Positions 13,871 through 25,160 of a stretch of 64,000 bases of DNA are shown here, piece by piece (within the stretch, counting starts at the first letter, position 1; each line of letters starts with the position of its first letter). A model generated the notes under the pieces. The model saw only the letters and a list, made by a program, of their open reading frames with translations, was not told where the DNA came from and searched no databases. The stretch comes from Triplophysa rosa (lineage: Eukaryota > Chordata > Actinopteri > Cypriniformes > Nemacheilidae): assembly GCF_024868665.1 (NCBI RefSeq), contig NC_079902.1:19061407-19125406 (forward strand), written 5' to 3'. The translations under genes and the position numbers were made by a program.

Positions 13871-14104
13871 CACGCTTAAAAATAAATGTGCTTAAAAGGT
13901 TCTTCACAGCGATGGCATAGAAGAACCATTTTTGCTTCCACAAAGAACCATTCAGTCAAAGTTCCCTCAAAGAACCATCGCTTTTTTACCTTTATAAAAT
14001 CTGAAGAACCTTTTTTCGTAAAACATAAAGGTTCTTCGGGTTTTAAAGGTTCTTTATGGAACCATTTAGACAAGAGACGTTCTTCTATGGCATCGTGAAG
14101 CACC
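13871..14104. mobile_element. MITE of the TTAAAAATAAAGGTGCTTC family, copy 1
   Basis: Left end CACGCTTAAAAATAAATGTG; dense GGTTCTT/AAGAACC words in both orientations; right end TCTATGGCATCGTGAAGCACC pairing with the left GCGATGGCATAGAAGAACC. The reading frames on both strands (KNHSVKVPSKN-like) are products of the repeated AAGAACC words, not genes. Confidence 0.65.
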
Positions 14105-16002
14105 AACATCCCAATCCACAAACAGTAATTCCATTCCACACTTCTGCAATGTCCAAAAACTACCACAGCCAGCTTCACCCGGCCCAAAAGTGCACCATGG
14201 GAAGTATACATAACCGCCTGTCAACGGCGTGACAAATGGCTGTGGAAATAAATAAGAGGATCAGAGTGCCGATACTGCAGGCAGGGAAGAGTAATTAAAA
14301 AGCCTCATTACGTCAAATATTTGATTATGTGCAACTCAGCCTCGAGTTTTGTAATGATGCGGGGTCCTCGAGGGAGTCTAGCAGGAAAAGAATGCAAGAG
14401 CGCTAGAAAGCAAAGCGAACAGAGAAAATTAGAATAAGAGTCTTCTTAACATTCGCCGTCAGAAAATATAATTATTCATGAACTCTTTAACCGATTTCAG
14501 TTAGACTTCCAGCTCAAACACAGATCACACGGCAAGCGCTTGATAACATTCCGATTTTAGCCTGGTTAGGTGAAGAGCGAAGTGTTTCAAATGGGTTTTC
14601 TCTGCTCTGCTATGCTCTGCCATCCTCACCCCAGCCAGCCTGCCACGTTGTACATATAAATCCTGACAAGGGTGTCAATATGTCAATGCAAATGGCCCGC
14701 GTAGCACCTCGCCTGCTGTACTGGGCCCCGCTCCAGCAATAACATGAAGACAAGAGAGACAACCAATGTGTGTATACATGTGGGCTGCTTATATTTGATC
14801 CATTCTGCTATATGAGATACTTTATGTTGGATAAACTGTGATATAATAGGAATAATACAAAAGTTAAACTTTAAAGGCTGTAAGGTGTCATTGGGTATGC
14901 TACAGCTATAATATGTATCTATATACTTCAAATTGGTTAATGATGACACGTAATATAGCAGAGACACCAGGAGATTTAGAAGAACTCTCCTTCCAGTTGG
15001 CAAGGCAACGCCTTTGGTCCTGCTTAATGTATTCCTCTCTTCTTCTCAGACTTCATCAGAGATGAAGGGGCAAGGTGGATGTGTCACATGACTGCGGAAT
15101 CGCTACTGCTAAAATGCTGTTAAAAATCCGTGGCTTTCATCCATCGGCGTCAATGCAAAAGTTAACGCAGTGCAATCAGGCGAACTGTGAGAGAGATGTG
15201 GTGGAGGTAAATACAGGTAATGAAGATAACCTAGTACACCTAGCCAAATCTGTGAACTAGATTTTTACATTTTCCAAAGAAAACCTGAGTATTGAATTTC
15301 CTTAGATATCACTATATCTAGTTATTTTTACAGCATCGCTATGCAGAACGTTCTGGTGGTTGTTGGGGTATTTTAATGGGTTGCTCAACACTGTTATATG
15401 TGTCTCTAGATAAAGCTTTTTTTGGAAATGGATTATTTAAAAAACCTCTTTGACAATGGTATACAGCTGAAAAAAAATTAAGAGATTGTTTCAAAAAAGT
15501 TTTTCCGATTTTAAAATTTACTATTTATAGGTATGCGTTTAGGTAAAACGCATACCAATAAATAGTAGGTGAAATTTTTGTTTCATTTTGTGAATTACTA
15601 ACAATATTTCTCCCAAATGTTAAATAGAAATATTGTTTCTATTTGCATTTATTTGCAGAAAATGAAAATCAACAACAGAAAATATGCACTGTATTTTTTT
15701 CAGACCTCAAATACTGCAAAGAAAACAAGTTCGTATTCACTTTTTACGAATACAACAGTGATATTTGTACATGTATTTAGGAAAAGTTAAAAAATATTTT
15801 TTATGTGATAACCACGTTTTTTTCCTCACAGCTGTATGTGTTTTGTCATGCTGTCAGTCTTTCACATTGATGTTGGATGACTTTATGTCACTCCTGAGGT
15901 TTGACTCTAGACTGGAATGGCCACAATACATCTAAAAATGCTGATTTAATGAAAATTTGAAAATGGTCAATTCATTTTTTCCAAAGCTGTATATTTAATA
16001 AG
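14105..16002. other. no gene seen
   Basis: Contains the hairpin at 15520-15566 and AT-rich sequence after 15400. No other structure recognised. Confidence 0.5.
15520..15566. repeat. hairpin with GGTATGCGTTT arms
   Basis: ACTATTTATAGGTATGCGTT (from 15520) pairs with AACGCATACCAATAAATAGT (to 15566), one mismatch, around a 4-6-nt loop. Flanking AAATTT and AAATTT-like words extend it. Confidence 0.8.
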
Positions 16003-16085
16003 CCGCACAGGACTTTGCAGGGTTTGAACCCACAACCGACCAAGACTTAGGATCGATAATAGCCATTAGGCCACACCACCCCATT
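16003..16085 (-). mobile_element. tRNA-like SINE head
   Basis: On the minus strand GGTGGTGTGGCCTAATGGCT (A-box-like) is followed by GTTGTGGGTTCAAACCCTGC (B-box GGTTCAAACCC). The anticodon stem region does not fold as a clean tRNA and no CCA-side acceptor pairing was seen, so a tRNA-derived SINE is more likely than a functional tRNA gene. Confidence 0.5.
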
Positions 16086-16284
16086 AGATCTAACATTTTT
16101 TTAATACATCATTCTCTGATACAATCTGAAATATCTACATAGACTACTTTTTTAGTATGTTTAAAGACTAACTACAGTATATCTGTCAATGCTGCAGTTT
16201 TTTGTGTATTATGCTTTGTTTTACTCTCTAATGTGCAGTAGAAACAGCTGAGTACAGCACTTTAACAGCGTTACTATTAAATGA

Positions 16285-16352
16285 ACAGGTTCACCCAAAA
16301 ATGAAAATATTATTTACCCACCTTTATGTTGTTCCAAACCATAATGACTTTC
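16285..16352 (+). repeat. fragment of the AGTTCACCC MITE family
   Basis: GGTTCACCCAAAAATGAAAA, then CCCACCTTTATGTTGTTCCA and AAACCATAATGACTTTCT match the left arm of the family. No right arm was seen. Confidence 0.5.
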
Positions 16353-16936
16353 TCCCTTGAAGCCTTAACACTTATTCTTGATTCCCAACAATGACTATAT
16401 ATGGTGACTAAGGTTCATTGTTTGTGTTTCACATGAGAACTATAGACAGTTTCATTGGACGAATGTGCCTGGCCCAAAGTTAACTTCAGGTCTGTGCCAC
16501 AAAAGCGTGCATGCGTAAAACATTTGTTTATATTAGTGCTTTGAAACCATCTATAGAAGTTACAATATAAGAAACTAAAAAAACACTTTTTGAATGAACA
16601 ATACCTTAAAGCGTGATTAAGACGTCACATTAAAATCACTTAGACTAGTAATGACCGTCATCCTTTCATTCAAGTCATAATGAGGTATAAATGTTATACA
16701 CGATAAGCTCTGATTGAAATTAAACGGCTCATTGTCAGAGAATGCGAGTCGGAGACGCTTCCCAGTATTCATTATTGACTCTTCATTGATTAGCCACATG
16801 CTGGCAGTTTATAAGGGAAATGCTGATGCGTGTTGCTCTGATGCTCTATATTAATGTTGATGAAGCAAAACCACTGTAATAAATCAACCAAAGTGAAGTT
16901 ACCACTGACTCCAACCTGGTGAGATCCCTAGAGACT

Positions 16937-16937
<1 letters not shown>

Positions 16938-16973
<36 letters not shown>
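16938..16973. repeat. (CA)n microsatellite
   Basis: About 17-18 uninterrupted CA units. Confidence 0.95.
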
Positions 16974-16975
<2 letters not shown>

Positions 16976-17723
16976 CCAAACCTAGGAGAGAAGGAGGAGA
17001 GGAGAGATGCCATATTTAAAGCTTATAGGTTTGCTAATTGCCAATAGGGTTCACAAATCTATAAACAATAAACAAGCTCACGATTTAACCATTAAATCTT
17101 TTTTTTTAAAGCAGGGTTAGCTCTGTCTGGATGTGGTCTTGGTTTAAATAAAGGTGTTGAAAGAGAAATGTATGCAGGCTGTTCAATTTCGAGACGAACA
17201 TGTTTTGAAAAACTGAGGCCGTCTACTGAATATAAGAGCAAGATTTCCCTTCAAAGTCTTGATGCATCTGACCAGAGTGATTGATGTGATGTCTGTGGAT
17301 TTCTATTGCTAATATCATGCAGCGTGATAGAAAACTAATTACATCCAGTGGGTGTAAAACGGCACTTTAACTTGTTTTATAATTCTAGCCATCTCTAGAT
17401 ACACCGTAATGCTATTACGAGGTCTGAGACATTTTGCAGATATACGTACTATATGAGAGAAACCAAGAACAGCCAATGTAAACTATATTAACTTTGCTCA
17501 AAACGTATGAATCGCAGCGTCTTCTCTTAAAAGAATGTGCAAAATGATTGTAAATGACATACACCAAGCCTACAAAAATTACAAACAGGTAATTTCACCA
17601 GTAAAAAGTACATTGCACGGCACTTCTATAGATCTCTAAATGCTATTTACGTAACGTATTATCCAGCGAGATGCAGAGGCACACTGGTGGTTTGTCTCTC
17701 AGCAGATACTTATGTGATTTTTC

Positions 17724-19376
17724 CAGAGGTGGACGAAGTACACAACTTCCTTACTTGAGTGAAAGTACAGATACTACTGGTCAAATATTACTCCACTACA
17801 AGTAAAAGTTGTAAAGACAGATTCTTACTTAAGTAAAAGTACAGAAGTACGTGCTTTTAAACGTACTCAAGTATTAAAAGTAAATTTCCTTTATGTCAGT
17901 TGTGCATTGTTTTATTGTCGTATACCTTATGCCTCTGAAGCAACCTACTGAATACACAGAGTAGCTCACAGTATCAGTTGTATTAGAGGAGTAGTTCACT
18001 TCAAAATTTGCCCCCATTGACTTTCCATAGTAGTTTTTATTCCTACTATGGAAAGTCAATGGGGGCAAATTTTGCAGTGAGCAACTCCTTTAAGAGCTTT
18101 ATATGTTTAGCACATATATGTTTAGTTTAGATATAATCCTGTATGATCATTTAGCCTATTATCCTCATTAGCCCCCTAGGCCTATATGTGAGCAGTGTTC
18201 TTTTATTTTGTATATTCTCTTTACCAGTTTTAGCAGCAATTTACCAGTAAGTAGTAAGGTTCTTGTAAATAGTAAAGTGTAGAAGCCATGTGTTTGTTGG
18301 ATTATTACCATTTGTATTACCATAATTTAACTACAAACATAAACTATAGCTAGTATAATGAAACTATGGTATGTTTAGTTGCAGTGGTCTTACTAAAGAT
18401 TATTAATTGGAGTATGGTTCCTATATAAAGAAAATGGTAAATTTGTGGATACTGTGGTTTTACTGCAAATACCATCCCTGCTGAAAAAAAACAATGATTT
18501 TTTTTATTAGAATGAGATTTTTAAATTAAATTCCTCTTTGTAGTGTGTTTTGGGTTTTATTCCAATAGGATTTACCATCCCATCAATAGAATCCATCACA
18601 TACAAGTAGACAACAAGTATCCATAGTACAATTCCCATTATAACCATTAAATCCATTACATTTTATGTTGTATTTTGGGCAGGATTCTATTGTTTTTATA
18701 CAGATATACAGGAATACTTCAACTATAGTTACTTCAGTAAAAACATCATTCATTTTCCAAATCGCTTTAAATGATACAACAGCAGATCAGACGTTAACAC
18801 GCAGGCGTAGCTCAAGGTGTATGTGAAGCTTATTTACCGTTTAGCCGTTATGCTGATCATTTTCATGACGATGTTTCTAAGATCTTTGACTGATCGTAAC
18901 CCACAGATGATTACACCACACTTTAACATGTGCCTTTTCGACTTTTATTGTTCTATTTGCCTTTTTAGAGCGCTATCAATGGTGTAGCAGCGCCTACGTT
19001 TTCATTAGTTTAGCGGGGAAGATCCCAGAGTTGCCAGATTTGCGTTCAAAAAATCTGCCAAATGGCCATTCAAAGCTTGCCGGAAAACCGCGATCTTAGA
19101 AAAACTGAAATACTTGGCAACAGTAAAAGGTCCTGGAAGATTGCAAGCCAGATAAACTGCGCACACACGAAACCCCGCTGCATAGAAACCATTTTCTACT
19201 TTTGGACCTTTTTATAAATGTAGTGGAGTAAAAAGTATGATATTTGTCTTTCAAATGTAGTGAAGTTAAAGTACAAGTACTCAGAAAAAAATAATACTCA
19301 AGTAAAGTACAGATACTCAAAAAGTGTACTTAAGTACAGTACTCAGGTAAATTTACTTCGTTACTGTCCACCACTG
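17724..19376. mobile_element. hAT-type non-autonomous transposon, copy 1
   Basis: The 1,653-bp element begins CAGAGGTGGACGAAGTA and ends in TACTGTCCACCACTG, imperfect terminal inverted repeats of the CAGNGGTG type seen in fish hAT/Tol2-like elements. It is flanked by a perfect 8-bp target-site duplication, GATTTTTC, at 17716-17723 and 19377-19384, which is diagnostic of hAT transposition. Subterminal regions are rich in AGTAC/ACTTAAGTA words, typical of transposase binding sites. No transposase reading frame is present, so it needs a transposase from elsewhere. A second, very similar copy is at 46839-48504. It lies in the presumed ADAMTS intron 2. Confidence 0.88.
18002..18074. repeat. perfect 32-bp-stem hairpin inside hAT copy 1
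   Basis: Two 32-bp arms (18002-18033 and 18043-18074, CAAAATTTGCCCCCATTGAC at the start) are perfect reverse complements around a 9-nt loop. Outside them, AGGAGTAGTTCACT and AGTGAGCAACTCCT extend the symmetry imperfectly. This resembles a small inverted-repeat element that inserted into the ancestor of the hAT element, as it is present in both copies. Confidence 0.8.
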
Positions 19377-19384
19377 GATTTTTC

Positions 19385-20179
19385 TTACAAAATAACACAG
19401 TTGCCAAGGATTATCTCAAAGTGAGAAAAAAAGGTGTCATGTCATCTTTAAGAAAATACCAGAGGTCACAACCGTAACAAATGACCATGAGAGAGAACAC
19501 CAGCAGGCGGTCTCGGTTTTCCACAGTATGCGCATCTCAAAAATGGCCGACCTCCATAACAGTACTTCAAGTGCTTTTTCTGTTATATAAACACTTTTAG
19601 TTGCGATTTCAATGGTTAGAGCACAGCATTGAAGGAAATTGTCACTTTGCCCGTTGTTCCCATATATACAGTATGAATGCCCTGCGTGCCCCAATGATGC
19701 GGATCAGTAATGAGCCGCCTCCGATTCGCCGAATTACCACGATACATCACGGCTACAGCTGCAAAAAGAGAAAGTGTCAAAACAGTGCACCAAGCGTGGT
19801 CATTTCTCATAGTTAACCTCCTTAACTCGATTACCCCTCTCGACTCTACTGCAGCCTCTTTAGATTCTGCCTCTAAAACAGGGTCAAACACAGACACAAC
19901 CTTGATGTCGAGGCTTGACGACAGCAGATACTAGAGTCCAAATATCCTGGATGTGCTATTGGATGCAATAGAGCAAATTCTCCAGAGGCTAAATCTCAGG
20001 AAATGTGACCACGTCGATGAAGGTTCAAAAGCAGAGGGGGTCGGCAGCTTGCAATTAATGTGTATTGACTTTCCTCTCAACCTCTGGTTTACTGTCTACA
20101 CTTACATCTAACACTGCAAACAGTTGTCCTGGGTTTTGGACAACAAGAAGATGAAATGGCTGAGCCCAGAGGTCCTTAC
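19385..20179. other. no gene seen
   Basis: Overlapping short frames on both strands near 19600-19930; none resembles a known protein and no good splice pair bounds them. Confidence 0.45.
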
Positions 20180-20293
20180 CTCCTGCCGTCGGTGAAATTA
20201 AGATGATGTTGCGGTTGACAGCCGGGTTTGATGGGACGCTGATGCGAAACCCTGCAGGATTTACCCGATACTGGGTGACAGAGAGCTCCGTTA
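20180..20293 (-). CDS. candidate internal exon within ADAMTS intron 2, unrecognised
   Basis: On the minus strand a frame encoding TELSVTQYRVNPAGFRISVP and then SNPAVNRNIILISPTAGG ends at a strong donor (GGAG|GTAAGG). A possible acceptor is CCAAAG at 20294; a tract with good pyrimidine content is missing. The frame stays open on both sides of the donor (about 20055-20331). The plus strand is open too. The peptide does not match any ADAMTS domain I know. It may be a cassette exon, an exon of a nested gene, or a GC-rich non-coding element. Confidence 0.2.
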
Positions 20294-20480
20294 CTTTGGA
20301 TTCAAGCCCGTGTGCAGATTGTCAACCTAATAAATGACATCATAATGTGAGCATCAGCGCTGTTGGAGAATGAAAGTCTATGCAAAAAAACTTGATTTTG
20401 AGCTTAGCTGAGGATACAGAAGAAACAAGGTACCAGCCTTGACATTTTTCATGTTTAAAACATTCAGTATATTTATTTAT

Positions 20481-20526
20481 AGCTCACTCCACCCCTCCCT
20501 TTCAAAGAACTACGGTGGCTGACACA
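20481..20526 (-). repeat. interspersed repeat A, small fragment
   Basis: AGCTCACTCCACCCCTCCCT and AACTACGGTGGCTGACAC are the complement of the family near its 3' end. Only about 46 bp remain. Confidence 0.55.
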
Positions 20527-22539
20527 GTATTAAAGGGACAATACAGCCAAATAACAAAACTTCCCCATGTTTTACTCACCCTCAAGGCATCCTATTTGTA
20601 TAGGAGTTTCTTCTTTCAGAATAATGCAGTCAGAGTTGTAATACCACGTATCCTGGGTCGTTCAAACTTCTGAATGGGAGTGAATTGTGGATGAGATTGT
20701 ATGGCTTGTATGGTTGTGAAATAAAATAAGCATTGTGTATTTCAGGAATACTTACAGTAAACTTGTACTATCTATGATAGCAATATTAATAGCAATAGCC
20801 AAACACAATTCTGTCTGTAAAGTGTAAGCAACATGCAAACTATATTTAAGATGAAAACTACGGATTTAAAAACTGAAATAAAATCTAGAATGAACAAACA
20901 ACTAAAAAAACAGATCAAAAACAGATCAACTTAATGGGTCCTGAAAGTCTGGGTTCTTGTGGCACGTATCTCACATGTCCAGCTCTTTTGAAAAGCAACT
21001 GTATTTTTTTTTTTTTTTGCTTTTCCTGTAACAGAGGATATAATACATGATCTTCTGAAACATTCCAGCTTGTTGACCTCTTCACTGACGCGCCGCAATG
21101 CAACTTTCTCAAATCACTCCCATTCACAGCATAGCAACTAAACACTTAAAGTCAACACTATTCCCACAATCTAAAACACATCTCAGCTGTGTGCTGGCCA
21201 AGCAACAAAGAAGAACCCAACCGATGGGTCCACCGGCTCAAAGGTTACAGCCATTTTTTTGGAGAACATGGTCTGTTTATTGCAATTCTCCTCAGACTTC
21301 TGCTTCATGTGGAGGAGCTTTAATCATATTAAGCTTATTAGGACAGCAGCGCTGTAAATCTATCTGTTAAATGTCGCTTACAAGCTGCGCATATGCCACC
21401 CGGCTCACCCTGGGCACAAATTATACAGCATCTGTATGAATCCGATGCCTTCTCGCCCTATCAAATTTGTTTAAAACTGACTTTGCTGTAACAATTACCA
21501 AACGTATTGCTAGCAAATCTGCCGCTCTTCCCACGGCGGCACATTAGAAGCTCAGATGGGCAGGGGAACTGAAGGCTTATGGTGGAGATAGATCAGACAG
21601 CATCAGTCATCTGAATTTACAGCCTACAGCTCGAGTCCCCAAGCTCAACGGGGAGGTGGAGTTATCAGAGGACAGACACAAACAGAGAGAGAGAGGCAGT
21701 AAATATAATATGGAAAAAAATAAAGAGCTTTTTCTAGGAAATCAATGTGACAACTATACAGGCAACATGTCACACATGAGGAAAATGCCATCTTCGGGTA
21801 ATAAAGCTGACAATAAGCACAAATTAAACATTAAATACTTATTATCTACTAAATAATGAAATTATTTAGTAGATAATACAAATGCACACCATGAATTTCT
21901 GCATGGTAGTTAGATGCAGGTAGGCCTAATATTTGGGGGAGGGACATTTTCAACCTATAAAGAATTTGATTGGACAAGTGTGAAGATGCTCACATTTAGG
22001 AATAGCATGTAGATGGTCTTAAAACATACATCAACTAAATCCTTCAAATTTTGCTTAATTTAATTTAATAAGATCTGCATGGAGAAATAATTAGTTTTAT
22101 TCCATTAAGCACATTTTAATACTTCATTTAATTTTTATGTAAATCAATGCATTGCTTTGAAAAGCTCAGCTTAGATACTCTTGGGAGGTTGTAAACTGAA
22201 AATGACCTAGTAAGATTAAACTGATCTTCGGTGCTTATGCAAACAATTGCTTGATCTACAGTGTGTTACAAAAAATACTGCAAAAAGAAAAAGAGTACCT
22301 GCTTTAAGCAGTTTGGAAGGCATTGTTTTGTATGATAAGATCTGGAATGTTCTTAATGATTCGTATTATGGGTCTCCTTCACAAATAATTATGTATCATT
22401 TAGGTGCAAACAGGTATCCACACACTTAAATTTGTTCTTACCCTTGCTCTAAGTGCGGTAATTTTAAACTTTACACGTGCAAAATTACTTCGGACCCTAT
22501 ACAAGAGCTTTAGATGAAAACTCATAACATTCTGGCATA
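20527..22539. other. no gene seen
   Basis: Includes a T16 run at 21004-21020 and the hairpin at 21840. 21500-21660 is slightly GC-rich without a recognisable frame. Confidence 0.45.
21840..21878. repeat. perfect 18-bp-stem hairpin
   Basis: TATTATCTACTAAATAAT (21840-21857) and its exact complement (21861-21878) flank a GAA loop. No U-tract-type terminator function applies in this context; probably a relic of an inverted repeat. Confidence 0.85.
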
Positions 22540-22543
22540 TTAA

Positions 22544-23880
22544 AGGGGTCAAATGGCACGAATATATGTTTTTCTGTGTCTTTGGTGTGTTATAAGTTGC
22601 CCATGCATGTATTAGACACGTAAAATTGCAAAAATGAAAGTGTCGGAACAAAAGATGCATTCTATGTAAAAGCGAATGCTCACCCAGACCTGCCTGAAAC
22701 GCCTCGTGTAACCACACCCCCACACATCTACTTCATTTCGTGGTATGACTTGACTAAGACCGCCCAAATCTATACGCAAGTAAGGTGGGCGTACTTATAA
22801 ATCTCAATGTAACGTCGCAGCCATGTAGTGGAGAAGCTGTGTTTCGTTGCGAAAAGAAAGCCTCTTTGTTTGCCCTTCCAAAAGATGAGACAACTAAAAA
22901 CGAATGGATACATTTTATTTACAATACTGTTCCAGAACAGTACAATCCGAATATTCAAGTTTGTGCAGCGCATTTCACAGATGATTGCTTCATGAACCTG
23001 GGAGAGATCAAGGCCGGCTGTGCACGAAAGCTTTTGTTAAAAAGTGGGGCAATTCCAACCATTACAACTTCGCAAGGACAGTCTGGCGCTTCAGATTCGC
23101 AGCCTGTAAGTATATTTTCATTGTAAAAGACTTTGATACGGACTAACACGAGTTGAGTTTGTCGTGTTTGTAGCGCATGTTGTTTCTTTGTGTGATCTGC
23201 AAATTCAGACACGCGCACGACGTGAAAAAAGACAACATAAGTCCTAATAATCAGTAATTATGTTCTAACTAGAGGCAACAGATGTCGTGTTTATAATGGG
23301 GTTTATTGTCTTTGTTGAGTCGCGACGAGACATGGCGTAACACTGGTTGATCACTAATGGCAAATCTTTATAACGTCGTATATAAAAGGTAAAACAGTTA
23401 GCTATAGTTTTTAACTATTTAACATTAAAAAAAATTTAAGACCTTACCAATACTTTACATCCTGCTCAAGTCGCGCTGGCAAAGTTAATGTATCGGCTTG
23501 ATCATCTTCATTTTCCGGATAAGATTCGGGCTCGAATTGATAAGGAAAGTACAGATGACATTTTATCATATTGTCAGTACAATTGCTTGGGAACATCATG
23601 TTCCGAATATGGTAAGAGGCATTACATTTCCGTCACACGCTCGCAGTATTTGACCAATCACTACACACTGGTTAACTGGTCAATCACAGCACACCTCGCT
23701 TTTCAGAGCCATGAGCTTTGTAAAAAAGCTGCGCGTTTCAGAGAGGCGGGGCAAAGAGGAGATACAAACATTCACGGTATGTGGAAAATACAGCGTTTTT
23801 TAACCTTAAATCGTGTATACACATTGCATTACATCTGAAACAAACGATAATATTCGTTTTAGCCGTGTCACATGACCCCT
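22544..23880 (+). mobile_element. TTAA-flanked element with THAP exon (Kolobok-like, non-autonomous)
   Basis: The element is bounded by TTAA on both sides (22540-22543 and 23881-23884). Its inverted ends are AGGGGTCAAATGGCACG on the left and the complement of CGTGTCACATGACCCCT on the right, matching at 14 of 17 positions. Inside, on the plus strand, a decayed THAP-domain exon ends in a splice donor. TTAA target sites together with a THAP domain are features of the Kolobok superfamily, so that is my working class. No transposase catalytic region is recognisable in the 1,337 bp, so this is a deletion derivative or a non-autonomous member. The right third resembles a repeat common in cyprinid genomes. 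Confidence 0.65.
22823..23105 (+). pseudogene. decayed THAP zinc-finger exon
   Basis: Translation gives SLFALPKDETTKNEWIHFIY, then NIQVCAAHF and TDDCF, ending with GAIPTI. This matches the THAP fold: a cysteine cluster near the N-terminus, the LPKD...W core, the C-x2-H zinc ligands (CAAH) and a C-terminal P. THAP domains bind DNA in transposases and in host proteins derived from them. The probable start codon at 22823 is followed at once by TAG, and the N-terminal cysteine motif is shifted in frame, so the exon cannot now encode an intact domain from its own start. A strong donor (CCT|GTAAGTAT) follows at 23106. It lies within a TTAA-flanked element, so it is transposon-derived and not a host gene. 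Confidence 0.7.
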
Positions 23881-23884
23881 TTAA

Positions 23885-24737
23885 GACATATCACAAAAAA
23901 GCACTAAAGAGCATGCACATCTCTATAAACTCTAAAACGTGCAGGCCTAGATCGAGCTACAATTGACACAGTTGTATTTGTACAAGTACAAACAAAAGCT
24001 TTTCACTACCATTACACAAACTGAAGCAACAGTATTTGAAGAATGTGCTGCATCGGTATCAAAAACAAGTAAAACACATCTGCATCTGGATGCCTGGAGG
24101 TGTGAAACGGACAAAAACAGTGCAAATTACCCGATTTGTTGCTTATACTGAATCTCCAACACACTTCATCCCCAAAAGATTATTGAACAGAGAAAGACAG
24201 ATAGACAGAACATAGTGAGATGGAGAGAAAGGATCTCTGGAGCTACAGGTGAACAGGCTGCTAAATGCATCAAGGCCCATGGATATTGGGTGAGACACAA
24301 TAGTCTCGCAGTCTGGATCAGGAAGAACTAAATCAGGTCAAACACTTCAAAACGTAATGTTGATACCTTTGTTTTTTAGATTTGTCAGTTACGTCGTGTT
24401 TTTGACACCCTTGTAAATGCGCCGGTTTTGTGAATCTCCGGTCTGAGGAAATATACACTTGTTCAATACAACAAACATCTACAAAAAAAAAAAAACAGAC
24501 ATTTTATAGTTTCTAAGAAAGAGTGTTTCAAAGCTGTTCTGGCATTTTCAAAAAGCAAAACTGCATTCACAGATTTTGCAGGCGTATTTGCATCATTTTC
24601 TGATTTGCATAATTTCTTTTGCGAATAGGGTCTTAAAAATAGCACAATTTTGTCTTAGCAAGATGCTTTTCTGATAAGGAATTTGAAGTAAATAGATTTT
24701 TACAAAATAAAGCATGATATTTACTGCCATCAGAAAC
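23885..24737. other. no gene seen
   Basis: Unremarkable presumed intron sequence with an A-run at 24481-24494. Confidence 0.45.
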
Positions 24738-25160
24738 AGAAATGTGCCTTATAGGAGCAATGTGGAGACTTTTAGCGACATCTAGCGGAGAGGTTGCGAA
24801 TTGCAACCAACGGCTCACTCCACCCCTCATCCAACCCCCCCCCCGCCCCCCTTTCGAAGCACTACGGTGGCTGACAAGGGACAAAGATGTCCTCACGTTT
24901 TTGCTTCTTTGCCGAAGGAGATAACGTATTTACGAAACGTGCTCTGTAGAGCAGTTTATCCATTTAGGGATACTGTAAAAACATGGTGAATTTCAAGGGG
25001 ACCTGCAGTATATGTAGATAGAAATAGCTAGTTCTAAGGTAATAGAAACATAACGCTTCATTATGTAAGGTCTTTATACATCTCTGAAGATATAGTTATG
25101 TATATTATATGACTTTATTCTCAGTAGATCCTCCTAAATATTACACACAGCACCTTTTAC
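24738..25160 (-). repeat. interspersed repeat A, minus-strand copy
   Basis: Reverse complement of the family sequence at 38134-38513, with a C-rich expansion (CCAACCCCCCCCCCGCCCCC) near 24832-24851. Its short open frames are not genes. Confidence 0.75.

Noticed and set aside
13876..14211. 111-codon minus frame with repeated basic residues
   Set aside because: Arises from AAGAACC words of the MITE at 13871-14104.
16003..16085. tRNA gene on the minus strand
   Set aside because: Good B box but no clean cloverleaf; treated as a SINE head.
17874..18068. 64-codon minus frame present in both hAT copies (also 46989-47183)
   Set aside because: Conserved only because the transposon copies are alike; it spans the hairpin and has no domain.
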